Shown here: one piece after another, positions 16,294 to 23,731 of the stretch
How positions within the stretch are numbered: the first letter of the stretch is position 1
How the letters are laid out: each line of letters begins with the position of its first letter
Made by a program: the position numbers and the translations under genes
Origin: an uncultured Lachnospiraceae bacterium
GTDB lineage: Bacteria > Bacillota > Clostridia > Lachnospirales > Lachnospiraceae
Direction: 5' to 3'
Length of the DNA stretch: 64,000 nucleotides
Assembly: GCA_910586255.1 (NCBI GenBank)
Contig: CAJUHR010000018.1
Span: 1 to 64,000, forward strand
The notes under the pieces: model-generated
Seen by the model: only the letters and a program-made list of their open reading frames with translations
The model's database searches: none
What the model was told of the DNA's origin: nothing

Positions 16294-17619
16294 TTATCTC
16301 AGCTCCGGCCAGTAGCCCTTGTTGGCCTCGATCATCTTGTCCAGAATCTTTCTGGCCACCTTGGCTGACGGAACGGTCTTGTTCATGGCAAAGGCCTCCA
16401 GAGCCTTCTGGTAGGAATTCTCAAAATAGGCGTCTACAATCAGTTTTTCGGCTGCCAGCTGTTGCTGCATCATACCCAGATGGAACTGAGGGATCTCACC
16501 GATCACTACCGGCTCCGGCCCCCATTTGCGCAGATAGCAGGGAACCTCCACCATGGCATTATTGGGAAGTGCCGGGATGGAGCCGTTATTTTCCACGATC
16601 ACCAGATACCGGTCCGCGTTGTTGTAGGCAATGGAGCATGCCACATCCACAATAAAGTCGCCGAAGGCGTTGAACAGATTTAAGTTGACCTCATGGGCGC
16701 CGCCGCTCTCCTTGATCAGGCGGACCTGGTCGTACATATCTTTCTCCCGTCCGTCCATGACCATGTTGGCTCTGGTGTAGTTGGGATCACTGGTCTCCAC
16801 ACACTCCTTGGCATACAGGTAGTACTGTAAGTAGGTGTTGGGAAGGAATTCCGGGAAGTCGGTGAGGATCTCCTTGAAATTCTCCCAGGTGTGGCGCCAG
16901 GACGGATCTGAGTGGTGTTTGTCATGGGAGGCCGCCAGACCAAACTGCATGATCTTTTCCTTCAGCTCCGGCAGCCGATCCACGCCGGTCTTGTCAAATA
17001 GCTTTGTCCACCATCCGAAATGATTCAGGCCAAAGTAAACAGGATCCAGGTCATTGTATTTTTCCAGCCCCAGCATCTTGGCAAAGGACAGCATGATCGC
17101 CACCGGCATATCACAGATATTCAAAATCTTATAGTTGTTATACTGACGGCGGGTAGCCTCTGCCACAATGGCTGCAGGATTGGAATAATTGATGATCCAT
17201 GCCTCCGGCGCATAGGTGCGGACATCGTCAATCACCTTGAATACACCGGGAATGGAACGGAGCCCGTAGGCCATTCCGCCTGGACCGCAGGTCTCCTGAC
17301 CCACAACACCGAACTTCAGGGAAATCTTCTCATCCTTTTCCCGCATTTTTAAGCCGCCCTGACGAATTTGGGCAAAAGCAAAATCAATGTCCGTAAAGGC
17401 TTCCCTGGGATCCGTGGTGGTGAAATAAACGCATGCCGGGTCAAGCTTCGCAATCAGGGACTGGCAGAGGGTGTCAACCAGCTCCAGGCGGTCCGGGTCA
17501 ATATCATAGAGAACCAGCTTCTGAAGCGGGAACCGATCCAGATTTGCGATCAGGCTCTGGATAATACCGGGAGAATGACTGGAACCACCGCCAACGATTA
17601 CTACTTTAAAACCTTCCAT
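16294..17619 (-). CDS. glvA: 6-phospho-alpha-glucosidase (glycoside hydrolase family 4)
   Basis: A 441-residue NAD- and metal-dependent GH4 enzyme. VVIVGGGSSHSPGI at the start is the Rossmann NAD site; NICDMPVAIM contains the metal-binding cysteine and FGLNHFGWW a metal-binding histidine. It splits 6-phospho-alpha-glucosides made by the PTS into glucose 6-phosphate and an aglycon or glucose. The start at 17619 was chosen because homologues begin a few residues before this Rossmann strand; eight extra upstream codons are open. It is the first gene of a two-gene operon, divergent from an RpiR-type regulator. Confidence 0.92.
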   Translation of the reverse strand: MEGFKVVIVGGGSSHSPGIIQSLIANLDRFPLQKLVLYDIDPDRLELVDTLCQSLIAKLDPACVYFTTTDPREAFTDIDFAFAQIRQGGLKMREKDEKISLKFGVVGQETCGPGGMAYGLRSIPGVFKVIDDVRTYAPEAWIINYSNPAAIVAEATRRQYNNYKILNICDMPVAIMLSFAKMLGLEKYNDLDPVYFGLNHFGWWTKLFDKTGVDRLPELKEKIMQFGLAASHDKHHSDPSWRHTWENFKEILTDFPEFLPNTYLQYYLYAKECVETSDPNYTRANMVMDGREKDMYDQVRLIKESGGAHEVNLNLFNAFGDFIVDVACSIAYNNADRYLVIVENNGSIPALPNNAMVEVPCYLRKWGPEPVVIGEIPQFHLGMMQQQLAAEKLIVDAYFENSYQKALEAFAMNKTVPSAKVARKILDKMIEANKGYWPELR

Positions 17620-17642
17620 AATAATACCCCTTTCTAAAACCA

Positions 17643-17652
17643 AACAATTGTT
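17643..17652. promoter_or_regulatory. Palindrome AACAATTGTT near the glucosidase start
   Basis: A perfect 10-bp palindrome 23 bases upstream of the glucosidase start codon, inside its probable 5' leader. It could be an operator, but the half-site differs from that of the palindrome at 17690-17704. Confidence 0.35.
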
Positions 17653-17670
17653 GCTTTTTTCATTTTTTTG

Positions 17671-17704
17671 TTGCGCGCGCTTTTTTTGTTAGTTATAATA
17701 ACTA
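17671..17704 (+). promoter_or_regulatory. Promoter of the RpiR-type gene with overlapping palindrome
   Basis: TTGCGC, 17 bases and TATAAT (17694-17699). The -10 lies inside the perfect 15-bp palindrome TAGTTATAATAACTA (17690-17704). A bound regulator would block this promoter, so autoregulation and control of the divergent PTS operon are likely inferences. Confidence 0.6.
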
Positions 17705-17823
17705 TAAACATCATAAACCTTGCATATACTTTTGTGAATAGCTTTGAAGTCTTTTGGCAGGATGTGCAGATGTTGAAAAAATTTCATTTTGTGAATAAAA
17801 TTTTGTTTTAGGAGATTTGTGTT

Positions 17824-18648
17824 ATGGATTTTTACAATCAGATTGCAGAAAATACTCATCTTTTGAACAAGAGCGACAACGAGATTCTTTCCTATTGTAT
17901 CAGGAATAATAAGAGAATTTCTGAAATGAAGGTACAACAGGTGGCAGATGAGCTGTACACATCCCCCGCCTCGGTGATCCGGTTTTGCAAGAAACTGGGC
18001 TTTAGCGGATTTTCGGAATTTAAGGCAGCGCTTAAGGTGGAGCTTTCCCAAAACGGGAAGGAGGAGAAAAAAGCTTACCACTCCACGGACTTTTTGAGAG
18101 ATGTCCATAAAACCATTCAGCTGATCCAGGAGGAGACCATTGACTGGCTTTTGGAGAAGATTCACAACAGCCGCCGGGTAGAATTTTACGCCGCTGGCAG
18201 CAGCCGGACAGTGGCTGCCGAGTTCGTGAAACGGCTGCAGGTGATCGGAAAGCCGGCCTTTTGGTATGACGACAGCTCTTTGATGAATATCAGCGCCAAG
18301 CAGATGACAGGGGAGGATCTGGTCATTGTCATATCCGTCTCCGGGGAGACCAGCCTGGTGATCGCCGCCGCCAACATGGCCAAAAGCCGGGGCGCCACTA
18401 TAGTGTCCGTCACCAATTTGGGAAGCAATACCTTAAGCGACATGGCGGACGAGAATATTTATGTCAATTCCACCTATTTTGTAAAGTCCAACATTGAGAT
18501 CCGTTCCCGGCTGCAGCTTTGCCTGGTATGCGAGTATATCTTTTTCCGGTATCTGGAAAGGTATGGAAGCTGCGATGGGGCCAACCTGCCGGCAGAAAGA
18601 ATGGAGACGGCTAAGGCAATGCTTGACAAATCACGGGAAATGACGTAG
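17824..18648 (+). CDS. MurR/RpiR family transcriptional regulator
   Basis: A 274-residue regulator with an N-terminal helix-turn-helix (KVQQVADELYTSPASVIRFCKKLGFSGFSEFK split across residues 38-70) and a C-terminal SIS sugar-phosphate-binding domain (YAAGSSRTVAAEF; VISVSGETSLVIAAA). Members respond to phosphosugars. It is divergent from the alpha-glucoside PTS operon and so is its most likely regulator, similar to GlvR. AGGAG precedes the ATG at 17824. It reads toward the proS leader with no obvious terminator before the T-box. Confidence 0.9.
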   Translation: MDFYNQIAENTHLLNKSDNEILSYCIRNNKRISEMKVQQVADELYTSPASVIRFCKKLGFSGFSEFKAALKVELSQNGKEEKKAYHSTDFLRDVHKTIQLIQEETIDWLLEKIHNSRRVEFYAAGSSRTVAAEFVKRLQVIGKPAFWYDDSSLMNISAKQMTGEDLVIVISVSGETSLVIAAANMAKSRGATIVSVTNLGSNTLSDMADENIYVNSTYFVKSNIEIRSRLQLCLVCEYIFFRYLERYGSCDGANLPAERMETAKAMLDKSREMT

Positions 18649-18654
18649 AATCAA

Positions 18655-18846
18655 CCATGACGAGGAAGAGGAACAGGAAACTGAGGCGTTTATCTGGCGT
18701 TAACAGAGGAAAGGGAGCTTTTGAAAAGGAAGGGATACAAAGGGCTGTTGGTTCCGGCCTTATAAAAGCTAACCGGGGTGGTACCGCCGAATGATCTGAT
18801 CATCCGGTCCCCTGTCCGTGGCAGACAGGAGACCGGATGTTTTTGT
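18655..18846 (+). ncRNA. T-box riboswitch of proS
   Basis: The 14-base T-box core GGGTGGTACCGCCG lies at 18776-18789. It is followed by a terminator hairpin, CATCCGGTC-CCTGTC pairing with GACAGG-ACCGGATG (18801-18839), and a T run. T-boxes read the charging state of a tRNA. Here the downstream gene makes the ligand tRNA-Pro, so transcription should continue when uncharged tRNA-Pro accumulates. I could not place the proline specifier codon with confidence. The 5' boundary is approximate. Confidence 0.88.
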
Positions 18847-18863
18847 ATACTCAGGTCCGTATG

Positions 18864-18926
18864 GGAAGGCTTGCCGCAAAAGCAGCATGCGGGCCGCGCG
18901 GTGAGAAGGGGGAAAATCACCCCCCT
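18864..18926 (+). ncRNA. Structured leader element, copy A (between T-box and proS)
   Basis: A 42-base core starting GGAAGGCTTGCCGC and ending GGGCCGCGCGGTGAG, followed by a hairpin GGGGG/CCCCC. A related copy with 35 of 42 identical core bases and a different terminal hairpin lies at 44243-44307 upstream of the ABC-F gene. One pair in the core covaries (C-G here, T-A there). Function unknown. Confidence 0.5.
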
Positions 18927-18966
18927 ATGAAACAAGCATAATAAAATTAGCAGAAGGAGGTCTACA

Positions 18967-20400
18967 ATGGCAGGCGAGAAGAAACTGGTGGAAGCGATCA
19001 CATCCATGGGAGAGGATTTTGCCCAGTGGTATACGGATGTGGTGAAGAAGGCAGAGCTGTGCGATTATGCCAGCGTCAAGGGATGCATGGTAATCAAACC
19101 GGCAGGATACGCTTTGTGGGAGAATATTCAGAAGGAGCTGGACCGGCGGTTTAAGGAGACAGGGGTGGAGAATGTATATATGCCTCTGTTTATTCCTGAG
19201 GGACTTTTGCAAAAGGAGAAGGATCACGTGGAGGGCTTTGCTCCGGAGGTGGCATGGGTGACTCATGGAGGTTTGGAAGAGCTGCAGGAGAGAATGTGCG
19301 TGCGGCCTACCTCCGAGACTCTTTTCTGTGATTTTTATGCCAGAGATATTCACTCCTACCGAGATCTGCCTAAGGTGTACAATCAGTGGTGTTCCGTGGT
19401 GCGGTGGGAAAAGACTACCAGGCCGTTTCTGCGTTCCAGGGAATTTTTGTGGCAGGAAGGGCATACGGCCCACGCCACGGCTCAGGAGGCCCAGGAGAGA
19501 ACCGAGCAGATGCTGAATGTGTATGCAGATTTTTGCGAGGAGGTGCTGGCGATTCCCGTGATCCGGGGACAGAAGACGGACAAGGAGAAATTTGCCGGGG
19601 CGGAGGCCACCTATACCATTGAGGCATTGATGCATGACGGAAAGGCCTTGCAGTCCGGCACCAGCCACAATTTCGGGGACGGGTTTGCCAGGGCATTTGA
19701 GATTCAGTACGCGGCAAAGGATAATTCTTTACAGTACGTCCATCAGACCTCCTGGGGTATGTCCACCCGGATCATTGGCGCCATTATTATGGTTCACGGA
19801 GATGACAGCGGTCTGGTGCTGCCGCCGCGGATTGCACCCACCCAGGTGGTGATCGTGCCGATTCAGCAGAAGAAGGAGGGCGTATTGGAAAAGGCATTTG
19901 CCGTCAGGGAGGCCCTTTCCGGTTTCCGGGCAAAGGTGGATGATTCGGACAGGAGTCCGGGCTGGAAGTTCAGCGAGTGGGAGATGCGGGGCGTTCCGGT
20001 GCGGGTGGAGATCGGGCCGAAGGATATAGCTCAGAATCAGGCAGTGCTGGTGCGAAGGGACAATCACCAAAAGCTGGCGGTGTGTCTGGATGAGATCACA
20101 GAGAAGGTGGGAGAGCTTTTGGAGCAGATACAAAAAGAGATGCTTGAGAGAGCCCGGACCCATCTGGATGCACACACCTACGAGGCCGTTGATTTTGAGA
20201 CCTTTACAAAGACGGTGGAGGAGAAGCCGGGTTTTGTGAAGGCTATGTGGTGCGGATGCCGGGAATGTGAGGATAAGATAAAGGAGCTGACCGGCGCCAC
20301 CTCCCGGTGTATGCCCTTTAAGCAGGAAAAGCTGTCTGACACCTGCGTCTGTTGCGGGAAGCCGGCAGTGAAGATGGTGTATTGGGGGAAGGCATATTAG
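18967..20400 (+). CDS. proS: Prolyl-tRNA synthetase (archaeal/eukaryotic-type)
   Basis: A 477-residue class II aminoacyl-tRNA synthetase that charges tRNA-Pro. It belongs to the shorter form without the bacterial editing insertion. Motif 2 region (WCSVVRWEKTTRPFLRSREFLWQEGHT), motif 3 (STRIIGAIIMVHGDDSGLVLPP) and the C-terminal zinc-type cysteines (MWCGCRECEDKIKE and DTCVCCGKPA) are visible; each motif spans are quoted only in part of the protein near residues 135-160, 260-280 and 420-470. AGGAGG precedes the ATG. Expression is controlled by the upstream T-box. The cca gene follows after one base, so they form one operon. Confidence 0.95.
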   Translation: MAGEKKLVEAITSMGEDFAQWYTDVVKKAELCDYASVKGCMVIKPAGYALWENIQKELDRRFKETGVENVYMPLFIPEGLLQKEKDHVEGFAPEVAWVTHGGLEELQERMCVRPTSETLFCDFYARDIHSYRDLPKVYNQWCSVVRWEKTTRPFLRSREFLWQEGHTAHATAQEAQERTEQMLNVYADFCEEVLAIPVIRGQKTDKEKFAGAEATYTIEALMHDGKALQSGTSHNFGDGFARAFEIQYAAKDNSLQYVHQTSWGMSTRIIGAIIMVHGDDSGLVLPPRIAPTQVVIVPIQQKKEGVLEKAFAVREALSGFRAKVDDSDRSPGWKFSEWEMRGVPVRVEIGPKDIAQNQAVLVRRDNHQKLAVCLDEITEKVGELLEQIQKEMLERARTHLDAHTYEAVDFETFTKTVEEKPGFVKAMWCGCRECEDKIKELTGATSRCMPFKQEKLSDTCVCCGKPAVKMVYWGKAY

Positions 20401-20401
20401 A

Positions 20402-21625
20402 ATGGCGGCCGGTTATATGGGGGGACAGCATATATCCATGCCGGCTCCAGTAGAGCAGATTATAGACAAGCTGGGCGAAAAGGGCTTTGAGGCCTATGCT
20501 GTGGGAGGCTGTGTCCGGGATACTCTTTTGGGGAGAAAACCGGGGGATTGGGATATTACCACCTCGGCCTCTCCCTGGCAGGTAAAGGAAATTTTTCGGC
20601 GGACCATCGACACAGGGATTCGGCACGGGACCGTGACGGTTATGATGGGGAAAATTGGTTATGAGGTGACCACCTATCGGATTGACGGAGAGTATGAGGA
20701 CGGGCGTCACCCTAAGCAGGTGGTTTTTACCTCAGATCTGTTGGAGGATTTAAAGAGGCGGGATTTTACCATCAATGCCATGGCGTACAGCCACAAAACC
20801 GGGATCGTGGACGCCTTCGGAGGTATACAGGATTTGGAAGGCCGGGTGATTCGCTGTGTGGGAGATCCTATGGAACGGTTTGGCGAGGACGCCCTTCGGA
20901 TTCTGCGGGCCATCCGTTTTTGTGCCCAGCTGGATTTTTCCATTGAGGAGAAGACTTGCGCGTCCATTGTGCAAATAGCTCCCTCCATTGCCCGGGTCAG
21001 CAAAGAGAGGATTCAGGCGGAGCTTACAAAGCTTCTCTTGTCGGATCATCCCGAGAGAATCAGCATGGTGTACGATACCGGAATCAGCCCATATATCTCT
21101 CCGGCCTTTGCCGGTCTTTGCCGGCAGAGCTTTTTTGTGCCTGCCGGACTTCCCTCGGAAAAATATGCTCGTTGGGGAGCCTTTCTGCGGCAGGCAGGCC
21201 AGGAGACAGCAGCCCAGGTGCTAAAGGATTTGAAAATGGACAATGATACCATCAGCAGGGTGAAGATACTGGCCAAGCATGCAGGCAGGGAGATGAAACC
21301 TGAGGAGGCTAAGGTGCGCCGGGCCATGAGCGGAATGCTTCCGGAGGTGTGGGATGTGCTGGTTCGGCTCAATGACTGGGGGGAGGAGATTTCCAGGCTC
21401 ACGGATGAGATCCGGAGGAGAGGAGACTGCCTGGATTTAAAGCGCCTGGCGATAGGGGGACAGGACCTGATAGAAGCGGGAGTTCGGCCGGGAAAAGAGC
21501 TGGGGCGGATTCTTGAGTTGCTGCTGGAGCAGGTGTTGGAGTGTCCGGAGAAAAATAACAGGGAAGCCCTTCTTGAGCTGGCCAAAAAGGAAGCTTTTGG
21601 AATAACAAAATCTTGCGGGAATTGA
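20402..21625 (+). CDS. cca: CCA tRNA nucleotidyltransferase
   Basis: A 407-residue class II nucleotidyltransferase that adds or repairs the 3' CCA of tRNAs. Motif A is AVGGCVRDTLLGRKPGDWDIT with the two catalytic aspartates in DWD. DLKRRDFTINAMAY is the next conserved block, and the ERFGEDALRILRAIRF region is the nucleotide-selecting part of the neck. The start at 20402 is supported by GGGGGAAGG ten bases upstream; residues before PAPVEQIIDKL are not conserved, so a later ATG is possible. It follows proS by one base, a sensible pairing since both act on tRNA. Confidence 0.93.
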   Translation: MAAGYMGGQHISMPAPVEQIIDKLGEKGFEAYAVGGCVRDTLLGRKPGDWDITTSASPWQVKEIFRRTIDTGIRHGTVTVMMGKIGYEVTTYRIDGEYEDGRHPKQVVFTSDLLEDLKRRDFTINAMAYSHKTGIVDAFGGIQDLEGRVIRCVGDPMERFGEDALRILRAIRFCAQLDFSIEEKTCASIVQIAPSIARVSKERIQAELTKLLLSDHPERISMVYDTGISPYISPAFAGLCRQSFFVPAGLPSEKYARWGAFLRQAGQETAAQVLKDLKMDNDTISRVKILAKHAGREMKPEEAKVRRAMSGMLPEVWDVLVRLNDWGEEISRLTDEIRRRGDCLDLKRLAIGGQDLIEAGVRPGKELGRILELLLEQVLECPEKNNREALLELAKKEAFGITKSCGN

Positions 21626-21641
21626 ACACATGTGTTATACT
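21613..21641 (+). promoter_or_regulatory. Promoter of the SCIFF gene with overlapping palindrome
   Basis: TTGCGG, a 17-base spacer and TATACT. The spacer contains the perfect palindrome AACACATGTGTT (21625-21636) next to the -10, a possible operator. It overlaps the end of cca. Confidence 0.55.
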
Positions 21642-21727
21642 AGGAACACTTGAACCTTGCCGGCAAAGCCTTTGGCTTGCAGGCATAAAAGGGAATCATA
21701 AAATAAAATTACAGGAGGCAGAATTTC

Positions 21728-21874
21728 ATGAAGCATGTAAAGACTTTAAATAACAAAACTCTAAAGGAGACCATGAAGAAGGGCGGCTGCGGCGAGTGCC
21801 AGACATCCTGTCAGTCCGCGTGTAAGACATCCTGCACCGTAGGAAACCAGAGCTGTGAGAACGGGAACCGGTAA
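21728..21874 (+). CDS. scfA: SCIFF peptide (six-cysteine ranthipeptide precursor)
   Basis: A 48-residue peptide, too short for many gene finders. It starts MKHVKTLNNKTL and has six cysteines at positions 21, 24, 28, 32, 36 and 43, mostly spaced by 2-3 residues (CGECQTSCQSACKTSC). This is the SCIFF family (six Cys in forty-five residues), a near-universal ribosomal peptide of Clostridia. Radical SAM maturases convert such peptides by cysteine-to-threonine thioether links; threonines at 26, 34 and 37 are available. AGGAGG lies before the ATG. A terminator-like hairpin separates it from the maturase gene, so the peptide message is probably more abundant. Its biological role is unknown. Confidence 0.95.
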   Translation: MKHVKTLNNKTLKETMKKGGCGECQTSCQSACKTSCTVGNQSCENGNR

Positions 21875-21925
21875 TCGGATTTAGGTGGTGCGGATATCCG
21901 TCTCTCTGACGAATATACAACAATC

Positions 21926-21967
21926 ACGAAAAGCCCCTATAGTTCTAAAATTGTAGGGGTTTTTCGT
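21926..21967 (+). terminator. Terminator or attenuator between SCIFF and its maturase
   Basis: ACGAAAA-CCCCTA pairs with TAGGGG-TTTTCGT, giving a long stem with a T-rich 3' side. Partial read-through would set a high peptide-to-enzyme ratio. Confidence 0.75.
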
Positions 21968-22051
21968 TATGAGCAGGAATGAAATTTGCTTTTGACGGAT
22001 AAAAGGGATCGTTTGGGTGGACTGAACGGTTGAGGATAAAGGAGAAAGCCA

Positions 22052-23479
22052 GTGATTCATCAGTATAAGAATAATGGTTACAATATAATCATGGATGTTG
22101 CCAGCGGCTCTGTTCATGTGGTGGATGACATTGTCTATGATGCGGTGGCTCTTTTGGCATCGGAGGTAGGGGAGCTTGAAAAGCCCCAAAAGCTTCCCGA
22201 AAAGCTGTGCGAGCAGGTCCGGCGGCAGCTGGAAAGTACTCAGGTCTCCCGGGCCGGAGGCTATTCTTTTGAGGAAACAGGTGAGGCACTGGAGGAGATT
22301 CAGGAGCTGATTGATAATGAGGAGCTGTTCACTAAGGATATATATCAGGAATATGTGACAGACTTTAAAAAGAGGGAAACCGTGGTGAAAGCGCTGTGTC
22401 TCCATGTGGCCCATGATTGTAATCTGGGATGTAAGTATTGCTTTGCCGAGGAGGGCGAATATCATGGCCGGCGGGCGCTGATGAGCTTTGAGGTGGGGAA
22501 GAAGGCATTGGATTTTCTGATCCGCCACTCGGGAAACCGGCGCAATCTGGAGGTGGATTTCTTTGGGGGCGAGCCTCTTATGAACTGGAAGGTAGTCAAA
22601 GAGCTGGTGGAATACGGCCGGTCTCAGGAGGAGGAACGGAACAAACGCTTCCGCTTTACACTTACTACTAACGGGATGCTTCTGGACGATGAGGTTATGG
22701 AGTTCTGCAATCGGGAGATGAGCAATGTGGTCCTAAGCCTGGACGGGCGGCGGCAGGTCAATGATTATATGCGTCCCACCCGCAATTTAAGGGGCAGCAG
22801 CTATGATATCATTGTCCCCAAGTTTCAAAAATTTGCCAGGTCCCGCAAGGGAAAGGACTACTATGTGAGAGGAACCTTTACCAGAAACAATCTGGATTTT
22901 TCCCAGGACGTAAAGCATTTTGCGGATCTGGGCTTTGAGCAGATGTCCATAGAGCCGGTGGTGGCGGATCCCAAGGAGCCCTACGCTATCAGGGAGGAGG
23001 ATCTTCCTCAGATCATGGAGGAGTATGATAAGCTGGCTTTGGAGTATATTAAAAGGAAGAGAGAGGGACGGGGCTTTAATTTTTTCCATTTTAATATTGA
23101 CTTAAGTCAGGGCCCCTGTGTGGCAAAGAGACTTTCAGGCTGCGGTTCGGGAACAGAATATCTGGCAGTGACGCCCTGGGGGGACTTTTATCCCTGTCAT
23201 CAGTTTGTGGGGCAGGATGAGTTCAGGATGGGAAGCGTGGACGAGGGGATTGTCCGGACGGATATTCGGGATGAATTTAAGCTCTGCAATGTTTATGCCA
23301 AGGAAAAGTGCAGGGAGTGTTTTGCCCGTTTTTACTGCAGCGGCGGCTGTGCGGCCAATGCCTACAATTTCCACGGGAAAATCACCGATGCCTATGAGAT
23401 TGGCTGTGAGATGCAGAAAAAGCGGATCGAGTGTGCCATTATGATCAAGGCGGCCCTTGCTGATGAGGAGCAGAGGTAA
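22052..23479 (+). CDS. scfB: SCIFF radical SAM maturase
   Basis: A 475-residue radical SAM/SPASM enzyme. The N-terminal part (about residues 1-95) is the peptide-recognition region. The radical SAM cluster motif is CNLGCKYC (CX3CX2C). The C-terminal SPASM/twitch region carries many cysteines (CVAKRLSGCGSG, FYPCHQF, CRECFARFYCSGGC, YEIGC) that bind auxiliary iron-sulfur clusters. It should install thioether crosslinks in the adjacent SCIFF peptide. The GTG start at 22052 follows AAAGGAG and gives the usual N-terminus (MIHQYKNNGYNI). No dedicated exporter or protease is adjacent, as is usual for SCIFF loci. Confidence 0.95.
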   Translation: MIHQYKNNGYNIIMDVASGSVHVVDDIVYDAVALLASEVGELEKPQKLPEKLCEQVRRQLESTQVSRAGGYSFEETGEALEEIQELIDNEELFTKDIYQEYVTDFKKRETVVKALCLHVAHDCNLGCKYCFAEEGEYHGRRALMSFEVGKKALDFLIRHSGNRRNLEVDFFGGEPLMNWKVVKELVEYGRSQEEERNKRFRFTLTTNGMLLDDEVMEFCNREMSNVVLSLDGRRQVNDYMRPTRNLRGSSYDIIVPKFQKFARSRKGKDYYVRGTFTRNNLDFSQDVKHFADLGFEQMSIEPVVADPKEPYAIREEDLPQIMEEYDKLALEYIKRKREGRGFNFFHFNIDLSQGPCVAKRLSGCGSGTEYLAVTPWGDFYPCHQFVGQDEFRMGSVDEGIVRTDIRDEFKLCNVYAKEKCRECFARFYCSGGCAANAYNFHGKITDAYEIGCEMQKKRIECAIMIKAALADEEQR

Positions 23480-23503
23480 GGAATGGAACGATCCCCAAAA
23501 CGG

Positions 23504-23690
23504 CAGCTCTCTGTGCTGAGAGCGGGACCGAGCGGCTGAGGCTTTGGACAGTGATAGTAAACGACAAATAAATTTGCCGTTTACTATAGCCCCTTTCGGG
23601 GGATGCGCAGGATTTTTGTGAGGTGGATTCCGCGCTTACACGCGGCAAAAATCGGTGCGGAAAACGTCATAAAGAAAAATTTATGACGGT
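23504..23690. repeat. Three hairpins in the maturase-secDF gap
   Basis: GCTCTC/GAGAGC (23504-23523); a long imperfect palindrome TAGTAAACG...CGTTTACTA (23555-23586) whose inner part CAAAT/ATTTG also pairs; and CGTCATAAA/TTTATGACG (23665-23688). None has a clean T run. Their order suggests a terminator-like zone and a structured secDF leader, but function is not readable. Confidence 0.45.
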
Positions 23691-23731
23691 TCCTATATAT
23701 AAATTGGCTACAGAAGTAAGGAGAAAAGAAA

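Noticed and set aside
21645..21690. Possible third copy of the proS/ABC-F leader element (TTGCCGGCAAAGCC...TTGCAGGC) before the SCIFF gene
   Set aside because: It lacks the GGCCGCGCGG block and the terminal hairpin; the resemblance is too short.
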